DNA from: Micromonospora musae
GTDB lineage: Bacteria > Actinomycetota > Actinomycetes > Mycobacteriales > Micromonosporaceae
Length of the DNA: 64,000 nucleotides
Direction of reading: 5' to 3'
NCBI RefSeq assembly: GCF_003626635.1
Contig: NZ_RAZT01000004.1
Location: 434,001 to 498,000, forward strand
Below, one piece after another: positions 37,604 to 46,675 of the stretch; position 1 is the stretch's first letter, and each line of letters begins with the position of its first letter. The notes beneath the pieces were generated by a model that saw only the letters and a list, made by a program, of their open reading frames with translations, made no database searches and was not told the origin of the DNA. The position numbers and the translations under genes are program-made.

Positions 37604-40600
37604 TTGAGTACGGTGCTGTTCCGACGCCCCGCACGCCGCAACGGCCCGGAGATGCCGTCCGGTGAGATCAGTCTCCAGGAGCCACCGGCCCTGCCCGAGC
37701 CGCAACGCAACGGGCTGCGGCAGGCGTTCCTGATGCTGCCGATGGCGCTGATGTCCGGTGTCATGGTGCTGCTGTTCATCAGCCGCAGCGGCGGCGCGTT
37801 CACCTGGATCATCCTGGCGCTGATGGCCGTCGCGCTCGGTGGTCTGGTGGTGGGTCAGATCGCCGTCGGCGGCATGGAACGCAAGTCCCGGCTCGGCGGT
37901 GACCGCCGCGACTACCTGCGCTACCTGGCGCAGAACCGCAAACGGGTACGGCAGCACGTGCTGCGGCAGCGGGAGGCGAGCGACTGGCAGCACCCGGAGC
38001 CGAACGCCCTCTGGTCGTTGACGATGACGTCCCGGCGCTGGGAGCGACGCCCCACCCACCCGGACTTCCTCGAAATCCGGGTGGGCACCGGCGAGCAGCG
38101 CCTGACGGTGCGGATCACGCCGTTGCAGACCAAGCCCATCGAGGACCTGGAGCCGCTGGCGGCCAAGTCGCTGCGGCGGTTCATCCGCGCCTACACCACC
38201 CTCGAGGACCAGCCGATCGCGTTGTTCCTGCGCGGTTTCGGGCAGATCCGGATGTCGGGGGAGAAGGAGCAGACCCGGGCCGTCGTCCGGGCGCTGCTGG
38301 TGCAGCTGGTCAGTTTCCACGCCCCCGAGGAGGTCCGGCTCGCGCTCTGCGTCGCCGACGACACGGTCGCCGAGTGGGAGTGGACGAAGTGGCTGCCGCA
38401 CCTGCAGCACCCGACCGAGCAGGACGCCGCCGGCGCGGTGCGGCTGGTCGGCAGCACGGTGGAGGAGGTGGAGCTGCGGCTCGGCGAGACCTTCACGGCC
38501 CGGCCACGGTACGAGTCGGGCGCGGCGCCGAGCCGGGAGGAGCCGTACGTCGTCGTGGTCCGCGATGGCGGGCGACTGGGCAACGGCAGCCGGATGGCGA
38601 CCGCCGGCTACCGCAACGCCGTCCTCATCGACCTCGACGACGCCACCCCGGCCGCCGGCAAGGGGGCGCTCTGCCTGGAGGTCGAGGGCGACGACCTGCT
38701 GATGGTCCGGCAGGACCGGGTCGGCAGCGAGGTGCGTACCCGGCTCGCCACCCCCGACCGGCTCGGCGTCGCCCAGGCCGCCGTGGTGGCCCGGACGCTG
38801 TCGCCGTACCGTCTCGGGGTGGTCACCGAGACCCCGGCGGACACGTTGAAGACCGACTTCGACCTCGGCGCGATGCTGCAGATCCCCGACCTGCGGCAGC
38901 TGGACCTCAGCCGGCTCTGGGCGCCTCGTACGGTGGGGGAGCGGCTGCGGGTGCCGATCGGCATCGACGCCACCGGCCAACCGGTCTCGCTCGACCTCAA
39001 GGAGTCCGCGCTCGGCGGCATGGGGCCGCACGGCATGCTCATCGGCGCCACCGGCTCCGGCAAGAGCGAGCTGCTGCGCACCCTGGTGCTCGCGCTGGCC
39101 AGCACGCACTCCTCGGAGACGCTGAACTTCGTCCTCGTCGACTTCAAGGGCGGCGCCACGTTCCTCGGTCTCGACCGGCTGCCGCACACCTCCGCGGTGA
39201 TCACGAACCTGGCCGACGAGGCGGCGCTGGTCGGCCGGATGCAGGACGCGCTGCACGGCGAGATGGTGCGCCGGCAGGAGCTGCTGCGTCAGGCCGGCGG
39301 GTTCAGCTCGGTGCTGGAGTACGAACGGGCCCGTACCCAGGGCGCCCCGCTGGACCCGCTGCCCACCCTCTTCGTGGTGGTCGACGAGTTCAGCGAGCTG
39401 CTCGCCACCCACCGCGACTTCATCGACCTGTTCGTGATGATCGGGCGGCTCGGCCGGTCGCTCGCCGTGCACCTGCTGCTGGCCAGCCAGCGCGTCGACG
39501 ACGGGCGGATCGCCCAGCTGGAGTCCCACCTGTCGTACCGGATCGGGTTGCGGACCTTCTCCGCGATGGAGTCGCGCTCGGTCATCGGGGTTCCCGACGC
39601 GTACGAGCTGCCGCCGGCCCCCGGCAACGGGTATCTGCGGACCGACGTGTCGACCCTGATCCGGTTCAAGGCGGGTTACGTGTCGGGCCCGTACCGGACC
39701 ACGAGTGCCCGGGTGCGGCAGGAGATCGTGCAGCAGCAGGTGGTGCCCTACTCGCTGGAGCACGTGCCGTTCCGCGAGCCGGAGCCGGCGCAGGTCGAGG
39801 AGGCGGTCGAGGAGCCGGCCGACGGCGACCAGGCCACCGCCGAGCGCAGCGTGCTGAGCGTCGTGGTGGAGCAGCTCATCGACCAGGGGCCGCCGGCGCA
39901 CCAGGTGTGGCTGCCGCCGCTGGACGCCTCGCCGACGCTGGACCAGCTGCTGCCCACTCTCGCGCCCGACCCCGATCGCGGGCTCACCGCCGTCGACTGG
40001 CCGGGCAACGGAATGCTCGTCGCGCCGGTGGGCTTCGTCGACCGGCCGTTCGAACAGGTACGGGACCTGCTCCTCGTCGACCTCTCCGGCGTCGGCGGGC
40101 ACGTCGGCATCGCCGGCGGACCGCGCAGCGGCAAGAGCACCCTGCTGCGTACGCTGATCAGCAGCGTCGCCCTGACCCACAGCCCACGCGAGGTGCAGTT
40201 CTACTGCCTCGACTTCGGCGGCGGCGGGCTCGGCGCGCTGGCCGAGCTGCCGCACGTCGGCAGCGTCGCGGGGCGTCTCGACACCGACCGGGTGAGCCGC
40301 ACCGTCGCCGAGGTGACCGGCCTCATCGTGGATCGGGAGCGCCGCTTCGCCGAGCTCGGGGTGGACGGCATGGGGACCTACCGGAAGCTCCGCGCGGAGG
40401 GCCAGGTCACCGACGACCCGCACGGCGACGTCTTCCTCATCGTCGACGGATGGTTCACGCTGCGCCAGGAGTTCGAGACGCTGGAGAGCGCCGTGCGGCA
40501 GATCGCCGCCCAGGGCCTCAACTTCGGCGTCCACCTGGTGCTGACCGCGTCGCGCTGGTCGGAGGTGCATCACGCGATGCGCGACCAGATCGGCACCCGG

Positions 40601-41581
40601 CTCGAACTGCGTCTCGGTGACCCGGTCGACTCCACCATCGACCTGCGCCTGGCGGCCACCGTGCCGAAGCTGCCCGGTCGTGGCCTCACGCCCGAGAAGC
40701 TGCACTTCCTCGGCGCGCTGCCCCGTATCGACGGGTTCGCGGACGCGTCCACCGTGACCGAGGCGGTTCGGGGCCTGACCGCCATGGTGGGGGACTTCTG
40801 GGACGGCCCGGCGGCCCCGCCGGTGCGTACGCTGCCCGCGCTGCTCCCCGCCGACACGCTGCCGGTGCCCAACGGTGACGTGCGCGTCGCGATCGGTCTG
40901 GACGAGGCCGGGATGCAGCCGGTCTGGCACGACTTCGGCGACGTGCCGCACCTGACGGTGCTCGGCGACACCGAGAGCGGCAAGACGAACATGCTGCGCC
41001 ACCTCGCCCGGTCGGTGATGGCCCGGTACACGCCCGACGAGGCCCGCATCATGATCGTCGACTATCGCCGGCAGCTCTTCGACTCGGTGCCGCAGGAGTA
41101 CCGGCTGGGCTACTCCGTCTCCACCGACTCCACCCGGGAGACGGTGGCGGACGCCGTGGCCGGGCTGGGACCGCGCATGCCGGGCGCCGACGTCACCCCG
41201 GAGCAGCTGCGCCGCCGGGACTGGTGGACCGGACCGCAGCTCTTCGTCCTGGTCGACGACTACGACCTGCTGGCCGGGCACGACAGCCCGCTGACGCCGC
41301 TGCTGCCGTACCTGGCGCAGGGCGCGGACATCGGATTCCACCTGGTGCTGACGCGGGGTGCGGCCAACGTGCTGCGGATGTCGATGGATCCGCTGATGCG
41401 CCGGATGCAGGAGACCAACAGCCCGGACGTGGCGCTCTCCTGCCCGCCCACCGAGGGTCCGCTGCTCGGCAACACCAAACCGCGTCACCTGCCGCCGGGG
41501 CGGGCGCTGCTCTGCACCCGGCGCGGGGCGCGGTTGATCCAGACGGCGTGGAGCCCGACGGAGGTGGAGCAGCCCGCCTGA
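37604..41581 (+). CDS. eccC: Type VII secretion ATPase EccC (1,325 aa)
   Basis: TTG at 37604 follows GGAAGG with 7-nt spacing and gives the standard N-terminus MSTVLFRRPARRNGPEMPSG ... SLQEPP; an in-frame GTG at 37589 has worse spacing. Two membrane segments lie at about residues 40-95. Three FtsK/SpoIIIE-type ATPase domains follow with P-loops GATGSGKS (about residue 482), GGPRSGKS (about 837) and GDTESGKT (about 1121), with Walker B-like FVVVDEF and VDDYD. It powers export and selects substrates by their C-terminal signals. All three ATPase units are fused in one chain, unlike split EccCa/EccCb of ESX-1. Transcribed divergently from eccD with a shared promoter region. Confidence 0.97.
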   Translation: MSTVLFRRPARRNGPEMPSGEISLQEPPALPEPQRNGLRQAFLMLPMALMSGVMVLLFISRSGGAFTWIILALMAVALGGLVVGQIAVGGMERKSRLGGDRRDYLRYLAQNRKRVRQHVLRQREASDWQHPEPNALWSLTMTSRRWERRPTHPDFLEIRVGTGEQRLTVRITPLQTKPIEDLEPLAAKSLRRFIRAYTTLEDQPIALFLRGFGQIRMSGEKEQTRAVVRALLVQLVSFHAPEEVRLALCVADDTVAEWEWTKWLPHLQHPTEQDAAGAVRLVGSTVEEVELRLGETFTARPRYESGAAPSREEPYVVVVRDGGRLGNGSRMATAGYRNAVLIDLDDATPAAGKGALCLEVEGDDLLMVRQDRVGSEVRTRLATPDRLGVAQAAVVARTLSPYRLGVVTETPADTLKTDFDLGAMLQIPDLRQLDLSRLWAPRTVGERLRVPIGIDATGQPVSLDLKESALGGMGPHGMLIGATGSGKSELLRTLVLALASTHSSETLNFVLVDFKGGATFLGLDRLPHTSAVITNLADEAALVGRMQDALHGEMVRRQELLRQAGGFSSVLEYERARTQGAPLDPLPTLFVVVDEFSELLATHRDFIDLFVMIGRLGRSLAVHLLLASQRVDDGRIAQLESHLSYRIGLRTFSAMESRSVIGVPDAYELPPAPGNGYLRTDVSTLIRFKAGYVSGPYRTTSARVRQEIVQQQVVPYSLEHVPFREPEPAQVEEAVEEPADGDQATAERSVLSVVVEQLIDQGPPAHQVWLPPLDASPTLDQLLPTLAPDPDRGLTAVDWPGNGMLVAPVGFVDRPFEQVRDLLLVDLSGVGGHVGIAGGPRSGKSTLLRTLISSVALTHSPREVQFYCLDFGGGGLGALAELPHVGSVAGRLDTDRVSRTVAEVTGLIVDRERRFAELGVDGMGTYRKLRAEGQVTDDPHGDVFLIVDGWFTLRQEFETLESAVRQIAAQGLNFGVHLVLTASRWSEVHHAMRDQIGTRLELRLGDPVDSTIDLRLAATVPKLPGRGLTPEKLHFLGALPRIDGFADASTVTEAVRGLTAMVGDFWDGPAAPPVRTLPALLPADTLPVPNGDVRVAIGLDEAGMQPVWHDFGDVPHLTVLGDTESGKTNMLRHLARSVMARYTPDEARIMIVDYRRQLFDSVPQEYRLGYSVSTDSTRETVADAVAGLGPRMPGADVTPEQLRRRDWWTGPQLFVLVDDYDLLAGHDSPLTPLLPYLAQGADIGFHLVLTRGAANVLRMSMDPLMRRMQETNSPDVALSCPPTEGPLLGNTKPRHLPPGRALLCTRRGARLIQTAWSPTEVEQPA

Positions 41582-41594
41582 GGACGTCGCGGGT

Positions 41595-41625
41595 GGACGG
41601 GGCCGGCGCCGGCGCCGGGGCCGCT
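41595..41625. terminator. GC-rich palindromic stretch between convergent eccC and mycosin-like gene
   Basis: A ggccggcgccggcgccggggcc stretch can fold on either strand, in the 147-nt gap between two convergent genes. No U-tract is seen. Low-confidence bidirectional terminator. Confidence 0.3.
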
Positions 41626-41728
41626 CGACAGTGTCGGCTCGGCGCCGCCCCCGCCGGGGTGGTGCCGCGTCGCCCCGGCTGCGGGTGTCACCGCCGCGCC
41701 GCGTGCTCCCCGGGTGTCCGGGACCGGT

Positions 41729-42952
41729 TCACGGGCGCCAGCGGCGGCGGCGGCCCCACTTGACGGTCATCGCCGAGAGGTACGCGAGCCCGGCCAGGCC
41801 GACCATGCCGGCCGCCACGGAGCCGGCGATCAGCGTCGTCGGCTCGCCCGGATCGGCCGTCGGCAGCGGCCGCAGGACCTGGGGCTGGGACGGCACCGGC
41901 GTTCGGCCCAGCTCCAGCGCGGCGACCGCGTGGTACAGGTCGAGGGTGCCGTACCCGACGCTCGGCGCGGGCCACGAGCCGAGCGGGTGTTCGGCGGTCA
42001 GCTCCAGCCGGCGCCGGACGTCGGCCTGGGAGAGCTTCGGGTAGTGGGCACGGATCAGCGCGGCGGCCCCGGCCACGTAGGCGGCGGCCACCGCCGGGCC
42101 GGCGACGGCGTAGTGCCCGTCACCGCGCGGTGCGACGCTGACCGCGTCGGAGGCGGGCGCCAGCAGGTCGACGCCGGCCTCCGCCGGGGACTTCTCGGTC
42201 GGTACGCCCTTGGCGTCGATCCCGCCGACGGCGAGGACGTCGGGGTGCGCCGCCGGATACCAGGGGGCGGGCTTCTGGGTGGTGCCGGCCGGTCTCGTGT
42301 CGTCGGAGACGGAGGCGACGAGCACGACGTCCCGGGTGACCGCCTCGCGGATGGCGGCGCGGAGCTCCGCGTCGGGAGCAGAGGTTCCGACTCCGAGCAG
42401 GACGACGTCGGCCTTCGCGGCGGTCGCCGCCCGGATCCCGGCGGCGATCGCCCCCGGGGCCACCTTCCCCTTTCCGTCGACGATGCGGATCGGCAGGATC
42501 GTCGCCTCGGGCGCCACCCCGACGAACGCGCTCCCGGTGACGGGCCGGGCCGCCACGATGCCCGCGAGCGCGGTGCCCCGGCCGTAGCAGTCCCGGTCGG
42601 CGGCGCCGGAGCCCACCACGTCGGTGCCGCGCCGTACCGCGCCGCGCAGGGCGGTGGCGCCGGCGCTCACCCCGGTGTCGATCACCGCAACCACGACGCC
42701 CCTGCCCCGCGTCAGTGGCCACACCGCGGACGGGAGCATCCGGCGTAGAGCCCACGGCGCGGTGTCGGCGACCGTCGGTGACTCGCCCACGCAACCCCCG
42801 GTGACCTGCGGCAACGCGGGCGGTTCCGCGGCCGTGGTGGTGCGCTCCGCGGCGGCCGTACCCGCCTGCGCGGGCACCGCCGGCACCGCGCCGACGACTC
42901 CGGTGATCAGCAGCGCCGCGGCCACCGCGCGGGCTCGGACCGGCGAGGTCAC
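41729..42952 (-). CDS. Mycosin-like subtilase, catalytic His and Ser replaced (407 aa)
   Basis: Signal peptide (residues 1-30), subtilisin-like domain and a C-terminal membrane anchor (about 372-398) reproduce the mycosin (MycP, S8A) layout of ESX systems. Asp92 is kept in VVAVIDTGV. The His motif GHGT reads GRGT (Arg125) and the Ser motif GTSxAxP reads GPAVAAAY (Ala287), so the canonical triad is broken. Mycosins stabilise the ESX membrane complex independently of proteolysis, so a structural role is plausible. Its GTG start overlaps the stop of the preceding gene by 4 nt (GTGA), implying co-translation. Confidence 0.88.
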   Translation of the reverse strand: MTSPVRARAVAAALLITGVVGAVPAVPAQAGTAAAERTTTAAEPPALPQVTGGCVGESPTVADTAPWALRRMLPSAVWPLTRGRGVVVAVIDTGVSAGATALRGAVRRGTDVVGSGAADRDCYGRGTALAGIVAARPVTGSAFVGVAPEATILPIRIVDGKGKVAPGAIAAGIRAATAAKADVVLLGVGTSAPDAELRAAIREAVTRDVVLVASVSDDTRPAGTTQKPAPWYPAAHPDVLAVGGIDAKGVPTEKSPAEAGVDLLAPASDAVSVAPRGDGHYAVAGPAVAAAYVAGAAALIRAHYPKLSQADVRRRLELTAEHPLGSWPAPSVGYGTLDLYHAVAALELGRTPVPSQPQVLRPLPTADPGEPTTLIAGSVAAGMVGLAGLAYLSAMTVKWGRRRRWRP

Positions 42953-44715
42953 CAGCGTGCGCCGGCCGGGTCGGTCCCGGACGTACCGGCGGCGGTCGCC
43001 ATGGTGGTCGCCTCGCCGGTGGCGTCGGCTCCGCTGCTCGCGTCGTCGGCGGTCGGCTCCGGATCCTCGCCGGGCGTGGCCGGGCCGCCGTCGTCGGTGG
43101 CCGTGGCGTCGTCGGGCCGTTCCCGCCCGGCCGGCTCGCCGCCGTCGTCCCCGGCCTCGTCGCCGGTGTCGTCCGTGGCCGCTTCGCCGCCCGCGCCGGG
43201 ACGCCGGGCCAGCAGCGCGATCGCCGCGATTCCCGCCACGGCGAGCAGGGCGATGACGAGGATGCGCAGCGCGCCGGAGCCGCCGGCGTCGTCGGGGGCG
43301 GGCGGCGCCTCCTCGGCGAGAGTCGTGACGACGGCCGCGTTGGGGTCGATCATGCCCCAGCCGGTCGCCGGGTCCGCGTCGGGACGTCCGGCCCGGTCGG
43401 CCGTGGTCTTGATCCGGTGGGTGACCTGCGCGGCGCTCAGGTTCGGGAACGCGCTCCGGACCAGGGTCGCCGTGCCGGCCACGAAGGCGACCGCGTACTG
43501 CGATCCACTGCTGGCGCGTACCCCGGAACCGCCCGCGCCGAGGCTGGCCACGTCGATGCCCGGCGCGATCACATCGGCCCCGGAGGGCTGGTAGTTCGCC
43601 GCGGGCTGCCCCTCCGGGCCGACGCCGCCGACGCGCAGCAGGGCCTCCGGTCCGTCGCCCGCGGCCGGTGACGGCGAGGCGGCGGTGCCGGTCGCGGCGG
43701 GCGCCACGACCACGACGTCGTGTTCGGACGCCCGGCCGATCGCCTCCGCCACGGCAGGGTCGGCGAGGTCGACGAAGGCGCCGAGCGCCACCACGCGGGC
43801 CCCTGCCGAGACCGCGACCTCGATGGCGGTGGCGGCGTCGGCCGGCTTGGACTGCGGCACGTCGCCCACCACCCGCAGCGGCAGGATGGTTGCCTCCGGT
43901 GCGACTCCGACGACCGGCGCCGCGGCGGCACCGGCCGGCGGGGTCTCCGCGGGGCGGGCACCGATGATGCTCGCCATCGCGGTGCCCGAGCCGAGGCAGT
44001 CGACGTCACCCCGGCCGCTGCCGGAGGGGATGTCCGCGCCGACGGCGACCCGTCCGCTGAGCTCCGGGAGGCCGGCGTCCACACCGGAGTCGACGACCGC
44101 GACGAGCACCCCCGCGCCGCGGGTACGGCCCCAGGCCTGGTCCGGGGCCATCCGTTCCTGCGCCCAGCCGGAGCCGGGGCGCGACGGCACGGAGTTGGCG
44201 CACTGTGACGAGGCCGGCAGCCGGGTGCCTCCGCCGGGCTTGGCCGGCGGCTTCGGTGGCTGAACCGGCGGCACCGGCGGCGCCTGGTCCGGTCCCGACG
44301 ACGGCTGGGTGGGCAGCGGTCCGATGCGCACGCCGTCCCCGACCGCATCCCAGGGCAGGATGAGCGTCCAGCCGGCGCGCAGCTGACGGGAGTCCGTCAG
44401 GCTCTGACCGTCGGCCTGCCGACGGCCGACGTTCAGCCGGTAGAGCTCCTCGGCCCGGTTCGCGGCACCGAGCAACCGCCCGGCGATCGCCGCCAGGCTC
44501 TCCGCGCCGTCGGCGCCCGCCGCCACGGTGTAGTACTTGACGAACGCGCCGTTCTGCGCGTCCGCGTTGGGAGTGGGCGTCGCCGGTGCCGCGACGGACA
44601 CCAGGGCCGGTCGGAGCGGGTCCGATCTCTGACCGGCACCGCTCAGCTGCGGCAGCGCGGCCACCATCGCCACGCCGCCGAGCAGGATGGGCCAGGCCCG
44701 CACCTTCGCCGTCAC
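42949..44715 (-). CDS. LysM-like plus mycosin-like protein, catalytic residues replaced (588 aa)
   Basis: GTG at 44715 follows AAGGAGG. Order: signal sequence or anchor (1-28), LysM-like region (about 58-140: YYTVAAGADGAESLAAIAGR, LYRLNVGRRQADG, LRAGWTLILPWDA), Pro-rich linker, subtilase domain (about 180-460), membrane segment (LRILVIALLAVAGIAAIAL) and an acidic Asp/Ala/Thr-rich tail. Asp209 is present (VAVVDSGVD), but the His motif reads GSGT (Ser243) and the Ser motif reads GSQYAVAF (Gln406). The LysM-like part suggests cell-wall binding. It is coupled to the next mycosin-like gene and preceded by an ECF-type promoter. Most likely it is a second structural mycosin paralogue. Confidence 0.88.
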   Translation of the reverse strand: MTAKVRAWPILLGGVAMVAALPQLSGAGQRSDPLRPALVSVAAPATPTPNADAQNGAFVKYYTVAAGADGAESLAAIAGRLLGAANRAEELYRLNVGRRQADGQSLTDSRQLRAGWTLILPWDAVGDGVRIGPLPTQPSSGPDQAPPVPPVQPPKPPAKPGGGTRLPASSQCANSVPSRPGSGWAQERMAPDQAWGRTRGAGVLVAVVDSGVDAGLPELSGRVAVGADIPSGSGRGDVDCLGSGTAMASIIGARPAETPPAGAAAAPVVGVAPEATILPLRVVGDVPQSKPADAATAIEVAVSAGARVVALGAFVDLADPAVAEAIGRASEHDVVVVAPAATGTAASPSPAAGDGPEALLRVGGVGPEGQPAANYQPSGADVIAPGIDVASLGAGGSGVRASSGSQYAVAFVAGTATLVRSAFPNLSAAQVTHRIKTTADRAGRPDADPATGWGMIDPNAAVVTTLAEEAPPAPDDAGGSGALRILVIALLAVAGIAAIALLARRPGAGGEAATDDTGDEAGDDGGEPAGRERPDDATATDDGGPATPGEDPEPTADDASSGADATGEATTMATAAGTSGTDPAGARW

Positions 44716-44784
44716 CGCCGGCCTCCTTCGCCTCGCCGTCTGCTCGTGGGTGATCCGCGGTGGAACGCGCAGTCGCCCTCACCG

Positions 44785-44816
44785 ACGACGCTGCGCCCCG
44801 CCCGCCGGTTCAAAAC
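44785..44816 (-). promoter_or_regulatory. ECF-type promoter for the mycosin-like pair
   Basis: Minus strand reads GTTTTGAACC, with 17 nt from GAAC to CGTCGT, followed by about 63 nt of leader to the GTG at 44715. The flank after the upstream box (GGCGGG) is also shared with eccD. Confidence 0.7.
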
Positions 44817-44884
44817 TGCGGTGGGTGATGCCGAGGAAACGCCGCCGACCGGCGCGCCGGAGGTCGGCCGGTGGCCGAACCGGC

Positions 44885-46396
44885 TCAGCGCGCCGACCCG
44901 GTGACCCGTACCGACCAGCGCGATCGCACCACCTCGCCGACCAGCACGGGCAGCATCCGATGGCCGGTACGGGCGGCCAGGCCGCGCGCCGCGGTCAGCT
45001 CCGCCCCGCGCAGGCCACCGCTGAAGATCACCGCGGGTCCGGTCGCCGTCGCGCCGATGCCGGCCGCGTCGGCGAAGGTCGCCAGCCGCCGGTACTGCGC
45101 CGGAGCGTCCGGGCCGAGCGCGTCGCCCACCACGAAGACCGCCGCGCCCGCCGCGTCGAGCTGCGCGGCGAACGCGAGCGCCTGCCGGCGGGCGACCGGC
45201 GTCGCGCCGGTGACGGTGAGGACGTCGGGCGCGGCGGCGAGGTCGACGAAGAGCCGCCGCTCGCCGTCCCGGCCGAGGACGACGGGCATCGTGGCGTCCG
45301 GGAGCGGCCCGTCGCCGATCCACGCGCAGGGCGTCTGCGCGCCGCCGTCGCCCGCGGTACCGAGCAGGCGTACGTCGAGACGATCCGGGTCGGCCGTCAA
45401 CGACTCCAGTTGCACGGCCACCCGACCCGACGTGGTCAGCAGCGGGACCGGGCGGACGACGACCACTGTGGTGGTCGCGACCTCCACCGGCGGGGCCGGG
45501 GCGGGCTCGCCGTCGTCGGGATCGACGGTGCCGGTCGGTCCGTCGGCCTCGGGCTCGACGCTCTCGGTCGGCCGGGCCGTCGCGGCCGGATCGCCGGTCG
45601 CCGCGGGATCGCCCGGCTCGGTGACTCTCGGCTCGGCGGGTTCGACGGTCTTCGGCTCGCCCGGCTCGGCGATATCCGGCTCGGTGGGTTCGGCGGTCTC
45701 CGGGGCGGCGGGCCGGGGTCGTGCGCCGCCACGCACCAGTCGGAGCACGACGGCGAGCAGAACCGCCATCACCACCAGCCCGGCGGCGCCGACCAGGTAC
45801 GGGGTGGCGCCGGCACCGTCCTTCTCGGCCGCCGACCCGTTCGCCCGCGCCTCGGACGGTGCGGGCAACGGTCCGACGCGCACCGCCGAGCCCTTCGCGT
45901 CGGGCGGGAGTTCGAGGATCCAGCCGGGTTGCAGCGCGGTGAGCGGCTCGGTCAACGTGCCGCCGTCCGGCTGCGGGCGGTCCCGGTTGAGGGCGAAGAT
46001 CTCCCGGTACCGGTTGCCGTCGCCGAGCGTCTGCACCGCGATCTGGTACAGGTACTCGCGTTGGCCGTCCCGGGGCGGGCCGACCACGTAGTAGCGGGTG
46101 GTCGAGGGGCTCGCCGGGGTCCCGACCGTCGCCGTGGGCGCGCCGGCCCGTACGGGCGGGCCCGACCGGGCGGCGGCCAGGTCGACCGGGCCGGCCGGCG
46201 CGGTCACGGCCGACGGCGGCTGGGCGGCGCCTGGTGGGGTGGCGAGCGCCGCCACGGGGGTGAGGACCGGGGCGAGGCCGAGCAGGAGACCGAGCAGCAA
46301 CCAGGGGCGTCGGGGTGGTCGCGCGGCCCGGGTCGCAACCGCCGGTGGCCGATCGTCTCCGCGCCGATGAGGTCCGCTCCCGGCCCACCTGCCCAT
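44885..46396 (-). CDS. LysM-like membrane protein of the ESX locus (503 aa)
   Basis: ATG at 46396 follows GAGGG and precedes an Arg-rich signal sequence (RPPRRPWLLLGLLLGLAPVL); the open frame extends further upstream without a better start. A LysM-like region near residues 80-165 (YYVVGPPRDGQREYLYQIAV, FALNRDRPQPDG, GWILELPPDAKG) closely parallels that of the LysM-mycosin-like protein. A membrane helix (YLVGAAGLVVMAVLLAVVL), a Glu/Pro/Thr repeat linker and a C-terminal alpha/beta domain of unknown function follow. It probably sits in the membrane-wall space and may bridge the secretion complex to the wall. It is not recognisable as EccE, which is otherwise missing here. Confidence 0.8.
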   Translation of the reverse strand: MGRWAGSGPHRRGDDRPPAVATRAARPPRRPWLLLGLLLGLAPVLTPVAALATPPGAAQPPSAVTAPAGPVDLAAARSGPPVRAGAPTATVGTPASPSTTRYYVVGPPRDGQREYLYQIAVQTLGDGNRYREIFALNRDRPQPDGGTLTEPLTALQPGWILELPPDAKGSAVRVGPLPAPSEARANGSAAEKDGAGATPYLVGAAGLVVMAVLLAVVLRLVRGGARPRPAAPETAEPTEPDIAEPGEPKTVEPAEPRVTEPGDPAATGDPAATARPTESVEPEADGPTGTVDPDDGEPAPAPPVEVATTTVVVVRPVPLLTTSGRVAVQLESLTADPDRLDVRLLGTAGDGGAQTPCAWIGDGPLPDATMPVVLGRDGERRLFVDLAAAPDVLTVTGATPVARRQALAFAAQLDAAGAAVFVVGDALGPDAPAQYRRLATFADAAGIGATATGPAVIFSGGLRGAELTAARGLAARTGHRMLPVLVGEVVRSRWSVRVTGSAR

Positions 46397-46675
46397 TCCG
46401 CACCATCCCTCGCGAACGCTCGCCCCCGCAGGTTCGGCCCAGACCGTACGCGACCCGGTTCCGGGCGGGCGAACCGCGTTGGACGGTGTCCCGGCGCGGC
46501 CCGGTGGCACCGGCTCGCCGGTGCGCGGCGGCGTTCGAGGGTCCGTCGGGGACGGTGCGGGAGCTGCCCGACCGTCGATGTCGACCGGTTGGCGGTCGGC
46601 CGCGAAAGTCGTCCGGGTGGCGGCGGGGGCGGCCATGATGGCCCGGTGAGACGGCGCGAGGGGGAGTGATCAGCG
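46397..46675. other. Divergent intergenic region, no clear element
   Basis: The 279 nt between the LysM-like gene and the SDR gene should hold two divergent promoters. A GGAACC box on the minus strand (near 46455) and a GAACC with a poor CGCGAG partner near the LysM-like start are visible, but neither matches the shared ECF-type pattern well. Confidence 0.4.

Noticed and set aside
37427..41488. 1,353-codon minus frame opposite eccC
   Set aside because: It is a shadow of eccC, which has unmistakable FtsK-type motifs.
46397..46470. ECF-type promoter for the 503-aa LysM-like gene
   Set aside because: GAACC with 17-nt spacing is present but the partner box reads CGCGAG, matching only half of CGTCGT.
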